Shown here in pieces: positions 17,105 through 26,000 of a DNA stretch of 64,000 bases (the stretch's first letter is position 1; each line of letters starts with the position of its first letter). This DNA comes from a virus, in the IMG/VR virus record IMGVR_UViG_3300031787_000039, positions 34,034-98,033 of that record. One strand, 5' to 3'. The notes beneath the pieces were generated by a model. The model did not search any database. It was not told the DNA's origin and was given only the letters and a program-made list of their open reading frames with translations. A program made the translations under genes and the position numbers.

Positions 17105-18483
17105 TAGTAAGTACCGAATGGATTAGACTGTGAAAAGTCCAAAATGAGATCTGCTGCTGCTTCAATTTCTTCATTTTGTCTATATTTATCTGTCTCTGTA
17201 TTCGCCACAGAAACTCTAGTTTCATAAACAGCACCAGATTTTGATCCAGTAATTGTTTCACCCGGATAGAACGAACCAGTTACAATACCAACTCTTAGAA
17301 TATTGGTATCTGTATCCCAGTTTTTAACTCTTGCTGTAGATCCAGATCTCGATCCAGTTACAAGTTCGTTGAACCAGAATGTTCCAATACCAGTCGTCGC
17401 GGCAGCTGCAACTGTTACTGTTGGTGCAGAGAAGAATCCTGCTCCAGCATCTGTAATATAAATTGCACTGACAGTTCCAGCAGCACTTACAATAGAAGTT
17501 GCAGCTGCTGGTAGATTTGGCGACAGTGATGGTAGTGAGAAAGAAACCGATGGCGCAGTAGAGTAACCAGCTCCACCATCGTTAACAACAACATTAACAA
17601 CACCTTTTCTATCGGTAATGATTCCACAAGTAGCAGCTGCACCAGTTCCACCACCACCAGTAATAGTGATAGTTGGTGCTACAGTGTACCCAGTACCAGC
17701 ATGAGTAATAAGAATTTCTTTAATAGAAGTTATACTATTTCTAGTTGTTGTAATAGCAACTGCTTGAGCGTTGGTTCCTCCGGAAGGTGCCGTTGTAATT
17801 GCAACTGTTGGTGTTCCTGTAAATCCAGATCCATCGTTGTTGAGGAAAATTTGTCTTATATAACCAGTCCCAATACTGGCAGTTGCTGTTGCTCTTGTTC
17901 CACTGGAATACATTGATAGATCAATAATGTTTCCAATATCCTCAAGAACTTCATCTATTTCGTCGATAGAAGTATCTAGAACTTCATCCTCATATTCGAA
18001 GAGTTCACATTGAAGTTCATAAACATAATTTTTTCCCAGTTGATAGAAAGGTTTTTCATGCTCAACAAACTTTACTTCAAACAATCTCTTTCCAAGTGGG
18101 AAGTATACTAAATCACCTTCTCTTGGTCTATCAAAAACAGTAATTTCTGTATCATCTTCACCGTCCAAAAATGGCGAGATGAAATCCTCAAATCTTTCTT
18201 TTGAGATTACTAATGATACTTCATCCCTAACACTAACACCAAACTTGGTCATAATATCTCCAGCACCACTATAACCATCATAGTTATTGAGATATGCTTC
18301 TAATAAAAAATTATCGTCAAAAACGGATGATTGTATCTCTTCAATGATAGTTTGTTTTCTTACAAACTTTCTTGGAATATAAGTTACTTCGATACCATAT
18401 ATTTTGAGTTGTTCATTGATCAACTCTTGTATTAATCTTTGTTCTCCAGAAGAACCTTGTAAGAAAAAGGGATTAAGTGCCAT
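17104..18483 (-). CDS. gp14: Neck protein gp14 with Gly-rich repeat insertion
   Basis: 459 residues, against 256 for T4 gp14. The N-terminal part (NPFFLQGSSGEQRLIQELIN, then IYGIEVTYIPR) and the C-terminus (EEIEAAADLILDFSQSNPFG) are typical gp14. Between about 215 and 365 is an insertion of four imperfect repeats centred on GxGYxxAPTxxI (GTGYTVAPTITI, GAGYSTAPSVSF, GAGFFSAPTVTV). gp14 with gp13 forms the head-tail connector. The same repeat type occurs in the neighbouring baseplate proteins, so it is probably a surface-exposed beta module. Confidence 0.93.
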   Translation of the reverse strand: MALNPFFLQGSSGEQRLIQELINEQLKIYGIEVTYIPRKFVRKQTIIEEIQSSVFDDNFLLEAYLNNYDGYSGAGDIMTKFGVSVRDEVSLVISKERFEDFISPFLDGEDDTEITVFDRPREGDLVYFPLGKRLFEVKFVEHEKPFYQLGKNYVYELQCELFEYEDEVLDTSIDEIDEVLEDIGNIIDLSMYSSGTRATATASIGTGYIRQIFLNNDGSGFTGTPTVAITTAPSGGTNAQAVAITTTRNSITSIKEILITHAGTGYTVAPTITITGGGGTGAAATCGIITDRKGVVNVVVNDGGAGYSTAPSVSFSLPSLSPNLPAAATSIVSAAGTVSAIYITDAGAGFFSAPTVTVAAAATTGIGTFWFNELVTGSRSGSTARVKNWDTDTNILRVGIVTGSFYPGETITGSKSGAVYETRVSVANTETDKYRQNEEIEAAADLILDFSQSNPFGTY

Positions 18484-19340
18484 TATCCAATAAAATCGAG
18501 AGGTGGTAGTTCATAATCCATAGACATACGAGATTGAATCTCTGCAAGTTCTCTTTCAGCATCATCATATAATTGTCTACCATTAAGTTCAATTCCACCA
18601 GGAAGTTTTACACCATTGAACTTGATTAAGTTTTGACCCCACTGGCGTTTAATAAGAGCAGTTAGGTATCTCTTTAAGAAACTATCATTATAAACACCAG
18701 TATATGAATCTGGATCTAATATTCTATGGCAGTCAATAATAATATAGTCATTTTCACTCATACTCTTCCAATCAATATCCAGATACAATCTATCTTGTCT
18801 CTTATTGTATCTAATTTGTTTATCTGGAGTTAAAAGGAAGTCAATATCCTCCAAATAAGTTTTCGTCATTGCATATTGCAATAGTTCAACCGAATTGAAG
18901 TAGTAGAGATCATTCAAAAACAGTTGATATTTGATACTAAACATTCCACCAGAAATAGAACTAGTATCAAACTTAAAGATTTTTTCAATTCCAATAACAG
19001 AATCTGGAACCTGAATGAAATTGGAAGTTTCGTAGTAATTTGAAGTGGTTGTCCCATAACCACTGATAGTCGTTGAAGTAGCACTTGTAGTTACGATACC
19101 TGCGGTATTTGTGCTTCCAGATTCGTTTGATGCCCTTCCTCTATCTAAGTCTGCTTGAGTGAATCTATACTTCAGATACATTCTCTCAACACCATCAAAA
19201 TGACGCTCTTGAAAATACTGAAGAGCATCATCTACCAGGTCGTCAATTTGATCATCATCAACGTTGATCTCCAAAACTGGAGCGCCCAAACGTCTCAAAC
19301 AATAATCGATAAGTCCTTGGCGTGTTGATGGTTTTGCCAT
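18483..19340 (-). CDS. gp13: Neck protein gp13
   Basis: 285 residues, near the T4 gp13 length (309 aa). It opens with MAKPSTRQGLIDYCLRRLGAPV and has WKSMSENDYIIIDCHRILDPD, both typical of cyanophage gp13. gp13 and gp14 form the neck ring that seals the packaged head and accepts the tail. Its stop overlaps the gp14 start (TAATG), and its own start overlaps the small upstream gene by one base. Confidence 0.94.
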   Translation of the reverse strand: MAKPSTRQGLIDYCLRRLGAPVLEINVDDDQIDDLVDDALQYFQERHFDGVERMYLKYRFTQADLDRGRASNESGSTNTAGIVTTSATSTTISGYGTTTSNYYETSNFIQVPDSVIGIEKIFKFDTSSISGGMFSIKYQLFLNDLYYFNSVELLQYAMTKTYLEDIDFLLTPDKQIRYNKRQDRLYLDIDWKSMSENDYIIIDCHRILDPDSYTGVYNDSFLKRYLTALIKRQWGQNLIKFNGVKLPGGIELNGRQLYDDAERELAEIQSRMSMDYELPPLDFIG

Positions 19341-19561
19341 TAGAATTCCTCAGCAGATAAATTATCCGTCTTTTGTGTGGATTTTTTCTTCGTTTGCAAT
19401 TTACTCAATTCTTCCTCTTGCTCATTCACTTTCTTTTTGAGAGCATCAATGGTTTGATTAGCAACCATAATCTTTGCTTCTAAAGCAACAGTTTGTGAAA
19501 ATAAATCTGATGCTTTTTGCTGATATACTAAAATCATGCTTCTGTAATCAGTTTCATTCAT
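19340..19561 (-). CDS. Small coiled-coil protein upstream of gp13
   Basis: 73 residues, mostly one long helix with heptad-like spacing (about 10-55), and a Lys/Thr-rich tail. There is no recognisable family. It begins the neck operon, preceded by a late promoter and a terminator hairpin. A tail-fibre chaperone or small structural role is possible; nothing in the sequence decides it. Confidence 0.75.
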   Translation of the reverse strand: MNETDYRSMILVYQQKASDLFSQTVALEAKIMVANQTIDALKKKVNEQEEELSKLQTKKKSTQKTDNLSAEEF

Positions 19562-19570
19562 AATTGATAC

Positions 19571-19594
19571 AAAAAAAGGTGGGACTTGCCCACC
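19571..19594 (-). terminator. Rho-independent terminator after the tail-fibre-like gene
   Basis: On the minus strand GGTGGG, CAAGT and CCCACC are followed by seven T residues, about 25 bp past the stop of the 818-residue gene. The late promoter of the next gene lies on its upstream edge, so transcripts starting there would begin with the hairpin. Confidence 0.88.
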
Positions 19595-19596
19595 TA

Positions 19597-19604
19597 TATT
19601 TATA
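19597..19604 (-). promoter_or_regulatory. Late promoter (TATAAATA) for the gp13-gp14-gp15 operon
   Basis: Exact TATAAATA on the minus strand, 36 bp before the ATG at 19561. The expected start of transcription falls at the beginning of the terminator stem. Confidence 0.7.
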
Positions 19605-19618
19605 ATCGCTAGTTAATT

Positions 19619-22075
19619 TTAGAATGATCCACCATCTATGGTGATATTTTCCAGACTTCTTGTAGATCCACTACAGGAGATAACCTGCGACTGACCAGCA
19701 CAATCATTAACCCACAGAGAGCCAATTTCAAAATCTGCATATGTGATACTACCCATAACACTGGTAGTTTCAGTAACTTGTGAAGCAACTACGATTCTTC
19801 CAGCACTGTCGTCCCAGAACATAGCAGCGGTCTTAGCGGAACCGCTGTAGTAATGTAGAACAATACCAACGTCAATGTTTGCGTCGGAAGAAGGAGCAAC
19901 AAGTGAACCACCGCTGTTGACTAGACCAACCTCAATCAGAGAATCTTCAACTTTCAGAGTCTCTGTATTGATGATGGACTGAGTTCCAAGAACGGTGAAG
20001 TTTCCGTTAACAGTCAGATCATCAGCAACCGTAACTGTTCCACCAGTTGAATCGAGTGTTAGACCACCAGATGAGGTAGAAACTGTGTTACCATCAATGG
20101 TTACGTTATCAACAGCAGCGGCACCCGTTACGGTAAGTGTAGTACCATTGAAGGTTAAGTTTCCACTATCCTCAATAGCGCCTGAAGTACCAGCAAGAAC
20201 AACACGACCTGAAGTTAGATCTGATACTGTTGCAGACGAAAGAACTGTTTCAGCACCAGAAACATTTAGACCGCCATTAAAGTCAACAGCACCAGTTACT
20301 GTAAGACCAGCACCAACAACAGCATCTTTTGTAACAGCGATGGAATCTGTGACTGATAAATCGCCAGTTACTGTGAGAGTTGAACCATCAAAGGTTAGGT
20401 TTCCACTATCCTGGAGAGCACCTGAAGTACCAGCAAGGACAACACGACCAGAAGTGAGGTCTGATACTGTTGCTGAGGATAATACAGTTTCTCCACCTGA
20501 AATATTAGCACCACCATTACCATCAATAGCGCCAGTTACTGTAAGACCAGCACCGATAACAACATCAGTTGCGGAAAGATTTGCGATAGTTGAAACGCCT
20601 GTGGAATTTATATTTCCACTTACGTTACCTGTTAAGTCTCCCTGTACTCCACCGCTTGCATAGAAATTAGTAGCAGATACCGAGTTATTACTTGCAGTTA
20701 CACCACTACCAACAGCAAGGACAACTCCATTTGCCATTGATGTGGTTCCAATAGCAAGAGCATAGTTAAATGCAAATGCATCAGTTTCAAATCCAAGAGT
20801 CCCACTCTTGAACCACATTAACTGTTTATAAGTATCTGGAAGTGTGTTAATACCAGATGCAGCAAATGATACTAATGGAGATCCCTCAGTAGATGCAATT
20901 GCCACTCCAGCATGATTAGCGGTATCCTCATTAGGAGTAATGGAAGTTGTATATCCAAGAATAATATCTTTGTTTTCAATAAAAACATCTTGCCCTCTAA
21001 GAGCAACAAAGGTTCCTCCAATTGTTACATTTCCACTAACATTAATATCGCCACCAACGTTTAGATTCCTCTGTATTCCTACACCACCATCAATAATTAC
21101 AGCACCATTATCATAAGATGTCGATTCGGTAGTTCCCGTGAATGAAACAATTCCAGAAAGTACTGAGTTTCCATGTGATGCAAAACTTTCATCAACTTCA
21201 AATATTCCATTTACGAAAAGATCATCTAAAATATGTAAATTATAAATTGTAGAGAATCCAGCAACATTAATTCCATTATTACCAACTACTATTCCATTAA
21301 AAGTGGAAAAACCAGTTACATTTAAGTTTTCGCTAAGATTTAAACTTCTTGCGTAAATATCTGCCCATCTATTAGATAATGATCCCAGATCATAATATAC
21401 ATCTGTGGTTGGGATAAGATCGGATGCAAATTCTCCGCCAACAATAACATCATCAGATCCAGAATCACCAAGATTAATTGTTCCGCCACGGAATGTTACT
21501 ACACCGACAAACTCCGAATATCCACCAACATGTAGGTTTTGCTTAACCGTTAGGTTTTTAGCAATACCCATACCTCCGTCAAGTTGAACGGAACCAGTAT
21601 TTTCGTCACCTAAAGTATTATCCGTAGTGTTGGTTACAGTTGTAATACCAGAGATATCAGTGGATGCTTCAATATTCAGATGACCCTGAATCGTGGTAAT
21701 ACCAGTCAGAGCTGAGTTAGCAGAACCAGCACCCCAAGTTAGATTTCCATTTCCATCATTAGTGAGAACGGAACTTACAGCACCTTGAGTTCCTGGGAAA
21801 GTATATGTTACAATACCAGCAAGAGATGCTGGTGCCGCAAGACTAATATAGTCCGAACCATTTGAACTACCTTCAACAAGGTTAACTGCAGAACCAGTAC
21901 TTTCAGTTTCTACTCTCCAAAATCTGGATGAACCTACAAATTTATTAGTTGCTGTTTCTGAAGTTAAACCAACATATAGATCGTATCTATCTGTTGTAAA
22001 CCCGGGTTCACCTGCCCTCAATCCTGGGAGATTATTAAATAGACCCCTCTTAAACTGTAATACAGGAGCAGCCAT
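19619..22075 (-). CDS. Tail-fibre-like structural protein
   Basis: 818 residues. The N-terminal part, MAAPVLQFKRGLFNNLPGLR with AGEPGFTTDRYDLYVG, is the attachment domain seen in many cyanophage fibre-like proteins. The rest is Gly/Ser/Thr/Val-rich beta sequence (many ITTVTN, LNVTGFST and LTVTG strands), as in trimeric beta-helical fibres. Residues about 480-650 hold a duplicated module of roughly 80 residues (VLSSATVSDLTSGRVVLAGT twice). The location before gp13 corresponds to the T4 region with 10-12 and wac. A host-recognition or whisker role is inferred. Confidence 0.85.
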   Translation of the reverse strand: MAAPVLQFKRGLFNNLPGLRAGEPGFTTDRYDLYVGLTSETATNKFVGSSRFWRVETESTGSAVNLVEGSSNGSDYISLAAPASLAGIVTYTFPGTQGAVSSVLTNDGNGNLTWGAGSANSALTGITTIQGHLNIEASTDISGITTVTNTTDNTLGDENTGSVQLDGGMGIAKNLTVKQNLHVGGYSEFVGVVTFRGGTINLGDSGSDDVIVGGEFASDLIPTTDVYYDLGSLSNRWADIYARSLNLSENLNVTGFSTFNGIVVGNNGINVAGFSTIYNLHILDDLFVNGIFEVDESFASHGNSVLSGIVSFTGTTESTSYDNGAVIIDGGVGIQRNLNVGGDINVSGNVTIGGTFVALRGQDVFIENKDIILGYTTSITPNEDTANHAGVAIASTEGSPLVSFAASGINTLPDTYKQLMWFKSGTLGFETDAFAFNYALAIGTTSMANGVVLAVGSGVTASNNSVSATNFYASGGVQGDLTGNVSGNINSTGVSTIANLSATDVVIGAGLTVTGAIDGNGGANISGGETVLSSATVSDLTSGRVVLAGTSGALQDSGNLTFDGSTLTVTGDLSVTDSIAVTKDAVVGAGLTVTGAVDFNGGLNVSGAETVLSSATVSDLTSGRVVLAGTSGAIEDSGNLTFNGTTLTVTGAAAVDNVTIDGNTVSTSSGGLTLDSTGGTVTVADDLTVNGNFTVLGTQSIINTETLKVEDSLIEVGLVNSGGSLVAPSSDANIDVGIVLHYYSGSAKTAAMFWDDSAGRIVVASQVTETTSVMGSITYADFEIGSLWVNDCAGQSQVISCSGSTRSLENITIDGGSF
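20154..20560. repeat. Internal duplication in the tail-fibre-like gene
   Basis: Two copies about 240 bp apart, matching closely over roughly 165-170 bp, visible at 20154-20320 and 20394-20560. They encode the repeated VLSSATVSDLTSG module. High DNA identity implies a recent duplication or gene conversion. A long open frame on the opposite strand here is a by-product of the repeat. Confidence 0.8.
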
Positions 22076-22098
22076 TTTTTAACTTTACCTTTTTTATC

Positions 22099-22106
22099 TA
22101 TTTATT
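22099..22106 (-). promoter_or_regulatory. Late promoter-like box (AATAAATA) for the tail-fibre-like gene
   Basis: The minus strand reads AATAAATA 24 bp upstream of the ATG at 22075. Confidence 0.5.
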
Positions 22107-22118
22107 CCAAAAAATTAT

Positions 22119-22355
22119 TCAAAAATTTCCATAATCAATTACATCATTAGGTACTGCATCAGCAAGATCCATTACATATGCTGGAGTAACATGTATATAC
22201 TTATTAGTTGTTGAATCATACATCAAAATAGAATAATTTGCTTTAGCAGTTATATCAACGTCAGTTAAATCTGCAACAGATGATGTTGCAGATTTGTTGG
22301 AAGCAATAACTCTGATTCCTTGTTTTTGACCGACCCTAACATTGATGTTTGCCAT
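22119..22355 (-). CDS. Small conserved structural-cluster protein
   Basis: 78 residues. It opens with MANINVRVGQKQGIRVIASN and continues with LTDVDITAKANYSILMYDST, a beta-rich pattern like fibre-associated short proteins of cyanophages. It overlaps the next gene upstream by one base (TAATG at 22355). It is probably part of the fibre or baseplate periphery; no function is assigned. Confidence 0.75.
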   Translation of the reverse strand: MANINVRVGQKQGIRVIASNKSATSSVADLTDVDITAKANYSILMYDSTTNKYIHVTPAYVMDLADAVPNDVIDYGNF

Positions 22356-22693
22356 TAGCGAGTAACTCCTTTACTTACCAATACCATTCCCTCAACGACT
22401 CTTGTTATATATGAAAAAGAATCTGTAACAACTACATCATAAACATACCTGCCTTCTTTTAGGTTTGCTGTTTGTGTTGTAGATAAACCAATTCTAATTT
22501 GTCCACCAGCACTACTATAAACACTAGTAGTAAATGTAGTTACACCAGTAGCACCGGGATGTTTTCTCATTTCAGCTTTAACAGTATATCCACTTAAATT
22601 GAGTGCAGAATTAGTTCCAGCATCTTCTAACGTGAAAACTTGACTGAAATCAGTTCCACCATTGATAACAATATTACTAACGTAAACAGACAT
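22355..22693 (-). CDS. Beta-sandwich structural protein, BppU-N-like
   Basis: 112 residues: NIVINGGTDFSQVFTLED...LSGYTVKAEMRKHPG...GQIRIGLSTTQTANLKEGRYVYDVVVTD. This strand pattern resembles the N-terminal domain of phage baseplate upper proteins, which tether receptor-binding proteins. It is encoded between the gp10-position protein and the fibre-like protein, which fits a tail-periphery adaptor. The fold similarity is by eye and moderate. Confidence 0.75.
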   Translation of the reverse strand: MSVYVSNIVINGGTDFSQVFTLEDAGTNSALNLSGYTVKAEMRKHPGATGVTTFTTSVYSSAGGQIRIGLSTTQTANLKEGRYVYDVVVTDSFSYITRVVEGMVLVSKGVTR

Positions 22694-22715
22694 CTTATCA
22701 AATGGTCTTTACAAG

Positions 22716-22723
22716 TATTTATG
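22716..22723 (-). promoter_or_regulatory. Possible late promoter (CATAAATA)
   Basis: The minus strand reads CATAAATA 23 bp before the ATG at 22693. It differs from the late consensus by one base and overlaps the end of the upstream gene. Confidence 0.35.
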
Positions 22724-22898
22724 CTAAACCAGAGATAGCAAAGTTCTTGATAACTTCTTGTTGTTTGAGATAAAGTTTAAAATAAGATTTAGCGAAACTT
22801 TTTAACTCATCAACATCCAATTCGTCAATAAGTCTAGAGAACTTTTCATACTCGAACATTTTATTGATCGACTCTAGTTCAATTTTGTCTGGATCCAT
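22719..22898 (-). CDS. Small conserved acidic-helical protein
   Basis: 59 residues from ATG 22898, preceded by GGAG (MDPDKIELESINKMFEYEKF). It is helical, with a pattern familiar from cyanophage structural regions, but no function is known to me. It overlaps the 3' end of the next gene upstream by about 20 bp. Confidence 0.7.
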   Translation of the reverse strand: MDPDKIELESINKMFEYEKFSRLIDELDVDELKSFAKSYFKLYLKQQEVIKNFAISGLA

Positions 22899-23082
22899 TG
22901 ATAATCTCCATAAGTAGGGATTTGATTTCACTAATATCTGTTTTTATTTGATCAATTTCTTCTCTTTGTTTTCTTCTTTCCGATCTCAATTTAACATACT
23001 GCAAATATTCAGTTGTATCAGTATTAACAATAGCACCCGAATCTTCACGAAACAGGTGCTTATGACCTTCAACTCTTTTCAT
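22879..23082 (-). CDS. Small helical protein following the gp10-position gene
   Basis: 67 residues. It opens with MKRVEGHKHLFREDSGAIVN and then has a Lys/Arg/Glu-rich coiled-coil segment (about 30-60). The start is 2 bp from the stop of the 2347-residue gene, so the two are co-transcribed. Similar short proteins occur next to baseplate genes in other T4-like phages; the role is unknown. Confidence 0.75.
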   Translation of the reverse strand: MKRVEGHKHLFREDSGAIVNTDTTEYLQYVKLRSERRKQREEIDQIKTDISEIKSLLMEIINGSRQN

Positions 23083-23083
23083 C

Positions 23084-26000
23084 TTATGCTAGGGCAATAG
23101 TTCTAAGATCCTTGAATCTCGGTGCTTTTGCTTCATTTGTTCCGTTCATAACAATCTTAATTCTAAATGCATTGAATTGCTCAAGTTCATCAGCACTAAA
23201 CTGATACTCAAGAAACTCTCCATCATTACTTGCGCGTACAAATGCGTCCGCTCTACCACTATTTAATGTAGAATCTATGACAGCATCACCATATCCATCG
23301 CCATCAGTATCTTTAAGGTTATCGTAACCTGGGAACAATTCATATGCTTGTTCAACTCCATTAGAGTCTGCTCTAAAGAGTTGGTAAAGAACTCTAAAGT
23401 CAGCTGAAGAATGGCGATAAGCAGAAACAAGAACTTTGAGTGATGTTGCTGGTTGCTTAAGTCTAACTATGCTTGTGGCGTAAATAGCACTATGTGGATC
23501 TTCTTGAACTAAATTAACTCTACCATCAAAAGCATAGTCGCTGATTGGATTATTCAGTCTATTTCTACCAAATACAATAGATGCTGTAGAAACATTAACA
23601 GCAGGAGACAGGTTTGGATCTGCCGTATTCATTGTTAGACCAAGTGTAAATGACTTGTTCTTTGGTAATGATGAGAGTCTTGTAGTCTCATTAATTTGGG
23701 ATGCTACAAGTCTTGTAGTCGTTAATTCATTTACATTGTTTAGTTCAATAGTCTCATAACCCTGATCAATGAATGATGCTTCAGAACCTCCAGCACTTGT
23801 ACCAGAAACTGTTCTAATTTGGGCAGACAATGAAGTAGTCTCTCCAGGTGTCAGAACACTGAATTGTGGATCAATTCTATTAAATTGAACATTCTTAGTT
23901 GCTGAGGCACCCTTACCACCGATAATATTTTCATCGGTGAAACTCAACTGACTGTCTCCAGAAGTTCTTGATCCGCGATCAATTTGTAAGTGATAAGTAT
24001 CAAAGTCTCTTTCAGACTTGAGAGCGGTATCGGTTGGTAGATTATGTTGGGTATTGATTCTAGTTAGAGAAATACCATTCAACTCATAAGCATAGACCTT
24101 ATCACCAATGGAGTGCTTTCTCGTGAGTGAACCGTCAACACCTCTAGTTCCAATACCAAGTGTACCAGCACCTCCACTACCTGCGGTAATAGCATTATAG
24201 AAGATGATCTCATTATTTACTTTCAAGTAACCTTGAGAAGTTGAGATACCTTCGAATGTTGCAAATAGTGAGGTATTAGCAACTGAAATAGTAGTATCAC
24301 TAATTGCAAGTTCAGCGTTAAGAGTTGTTGGAATAGTGTCTGGTGCTAGATCAGCAAGAACAACTATGTTGTTATCGGCGTGCATTCCATGATTTGGTTG
24401 AGTAACTTCAATAACTCTTCCATCATAAAGATTACTGATAACAGCAGAGTCACGAATATCTGTGTTAGCATAAGCAACGGCAGTACTTGGATTACTATAG
24501 ACAACCAAGTCTTGTCCAGCAGTAAACTCTTCACCCTGAACATTTGTTAGATATAGTGTATCTTTTCCACTCAGGGTAGCTACAGAAATCTGGGCATTTT
24601 TGCCTTTCACAACACTTGAAGTAGTAATGCCTAGGATATCTCCAACAACATATCCATTTCCAGCAAGAGTGATTGTTGGCGTTCCAGATACAGATCCAGC
24701 AGAGAAAGTAATAGATGCAGTAGCACCACTACCATTTCCAGTTATGGAGTAAAGTGGTACATTTGTAAATGTACCATTGCTGTATCCAGCACCAACTCTA
24801 TTTACAGAAACTGTATTGAGGTTTCCACCAACTTGCTCAATATACCCACTGATAGCAGAGGCAGTTGTACTATCACTTACCTTCTTACCGATAGTAAGAA
24901 TACTATTCATAGAAGTGGTAGTTGTAATACCAACCTTCAGTTTTCTTGGTAAAGTCTTAATAGAATTCTCATTAAGTTGTCCAACGTTTGTGTCTCTGGT
25001 TCCCAGTGATGGATTATAGAAATAAGCTACGCCAGGAGTTGTGGTGAAGTTTGCTTTATAAAGTTTGAACTTAAGATCTTCAAACTGGTTAGCAGTCCAG
25101 ATAGTACCGTTTTGAGACTTGAAGAGGCTTCCTCCAACATATTGCTTGGTAGCAATGACGCTCTCGGCATCTGGTAGAGTTGAAGTATTAACAGTCTTCT
25201 CACCCATTCTAGCAATCCATACTTCATACAAATCTGAGTATGGTGAAAGAAGAACAAGAGCATACTCTGTGTCTGCTTCAAGATAAACTGGAGATGGGAA
25301 CTTAATGTTAGTTGCTACTGAAGCATCTCTTGATGTCTGAATCTGAGATGGATCAATAGTAACTCTTGAGTATTCTGTTACAAGATTTTTAGTAGGAATA
25401 CCAAGTTCAACAGTTCTTAGTTCAACAAACAGTTTTTCACTATCATCTTTATTGGCGAAGAATACATCCACACCAGTCATAAATGCACCAGTTTCATCAA
25501 CGGTGAATGACTGCGCTAGTGGATCATATCTTTCAACTTCTGTAATTCTTTCAAAGATATCGATTCTTCCTGTAGTTGTATAATTTGTTTCAGCACTACT
25601 AATAAGTGTGCTTCCTGGTAGTTGTGCTTCATTAGTAGCACTTGAAGTTAGTCTAAAGGTCTTAGTTCCAGTTGTGAATCTTAGTGGAGGTGGTGGTGAT
25701 GCTAGTGGATTTCTAAAGAACATAGAACCATAGATATCACCAAATGTATCTGCTACTAGTCTGATATTAGCAACAGATGCTTGAGCACCGCTAGTTTCTC
25801 CGAGAAGAACCATCCCAGTGGTGATATAACCATTATACTTACCAAGAACCTCTTCTTGTAACGCTTCAACATCGATGTTTAGAACTGTTGATGATGCTGA
25901 GTATGATACTGGGAGTGTAATTGATTTGTTATATGGATTCAGACTAAAGGTTGATGATGGATTTCCACCAGGACCGGTCTTATGATTTGGTTGAACAACA

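Noticed and set aside
19995-20663. 222-codon plus-strand frame
   Set aside because: It is the mirror of the Gly/Ser/Val-rich repeats of the tail-fibre-like gene, with Pro/Val/Ser-dominated composition and no ribosome site.
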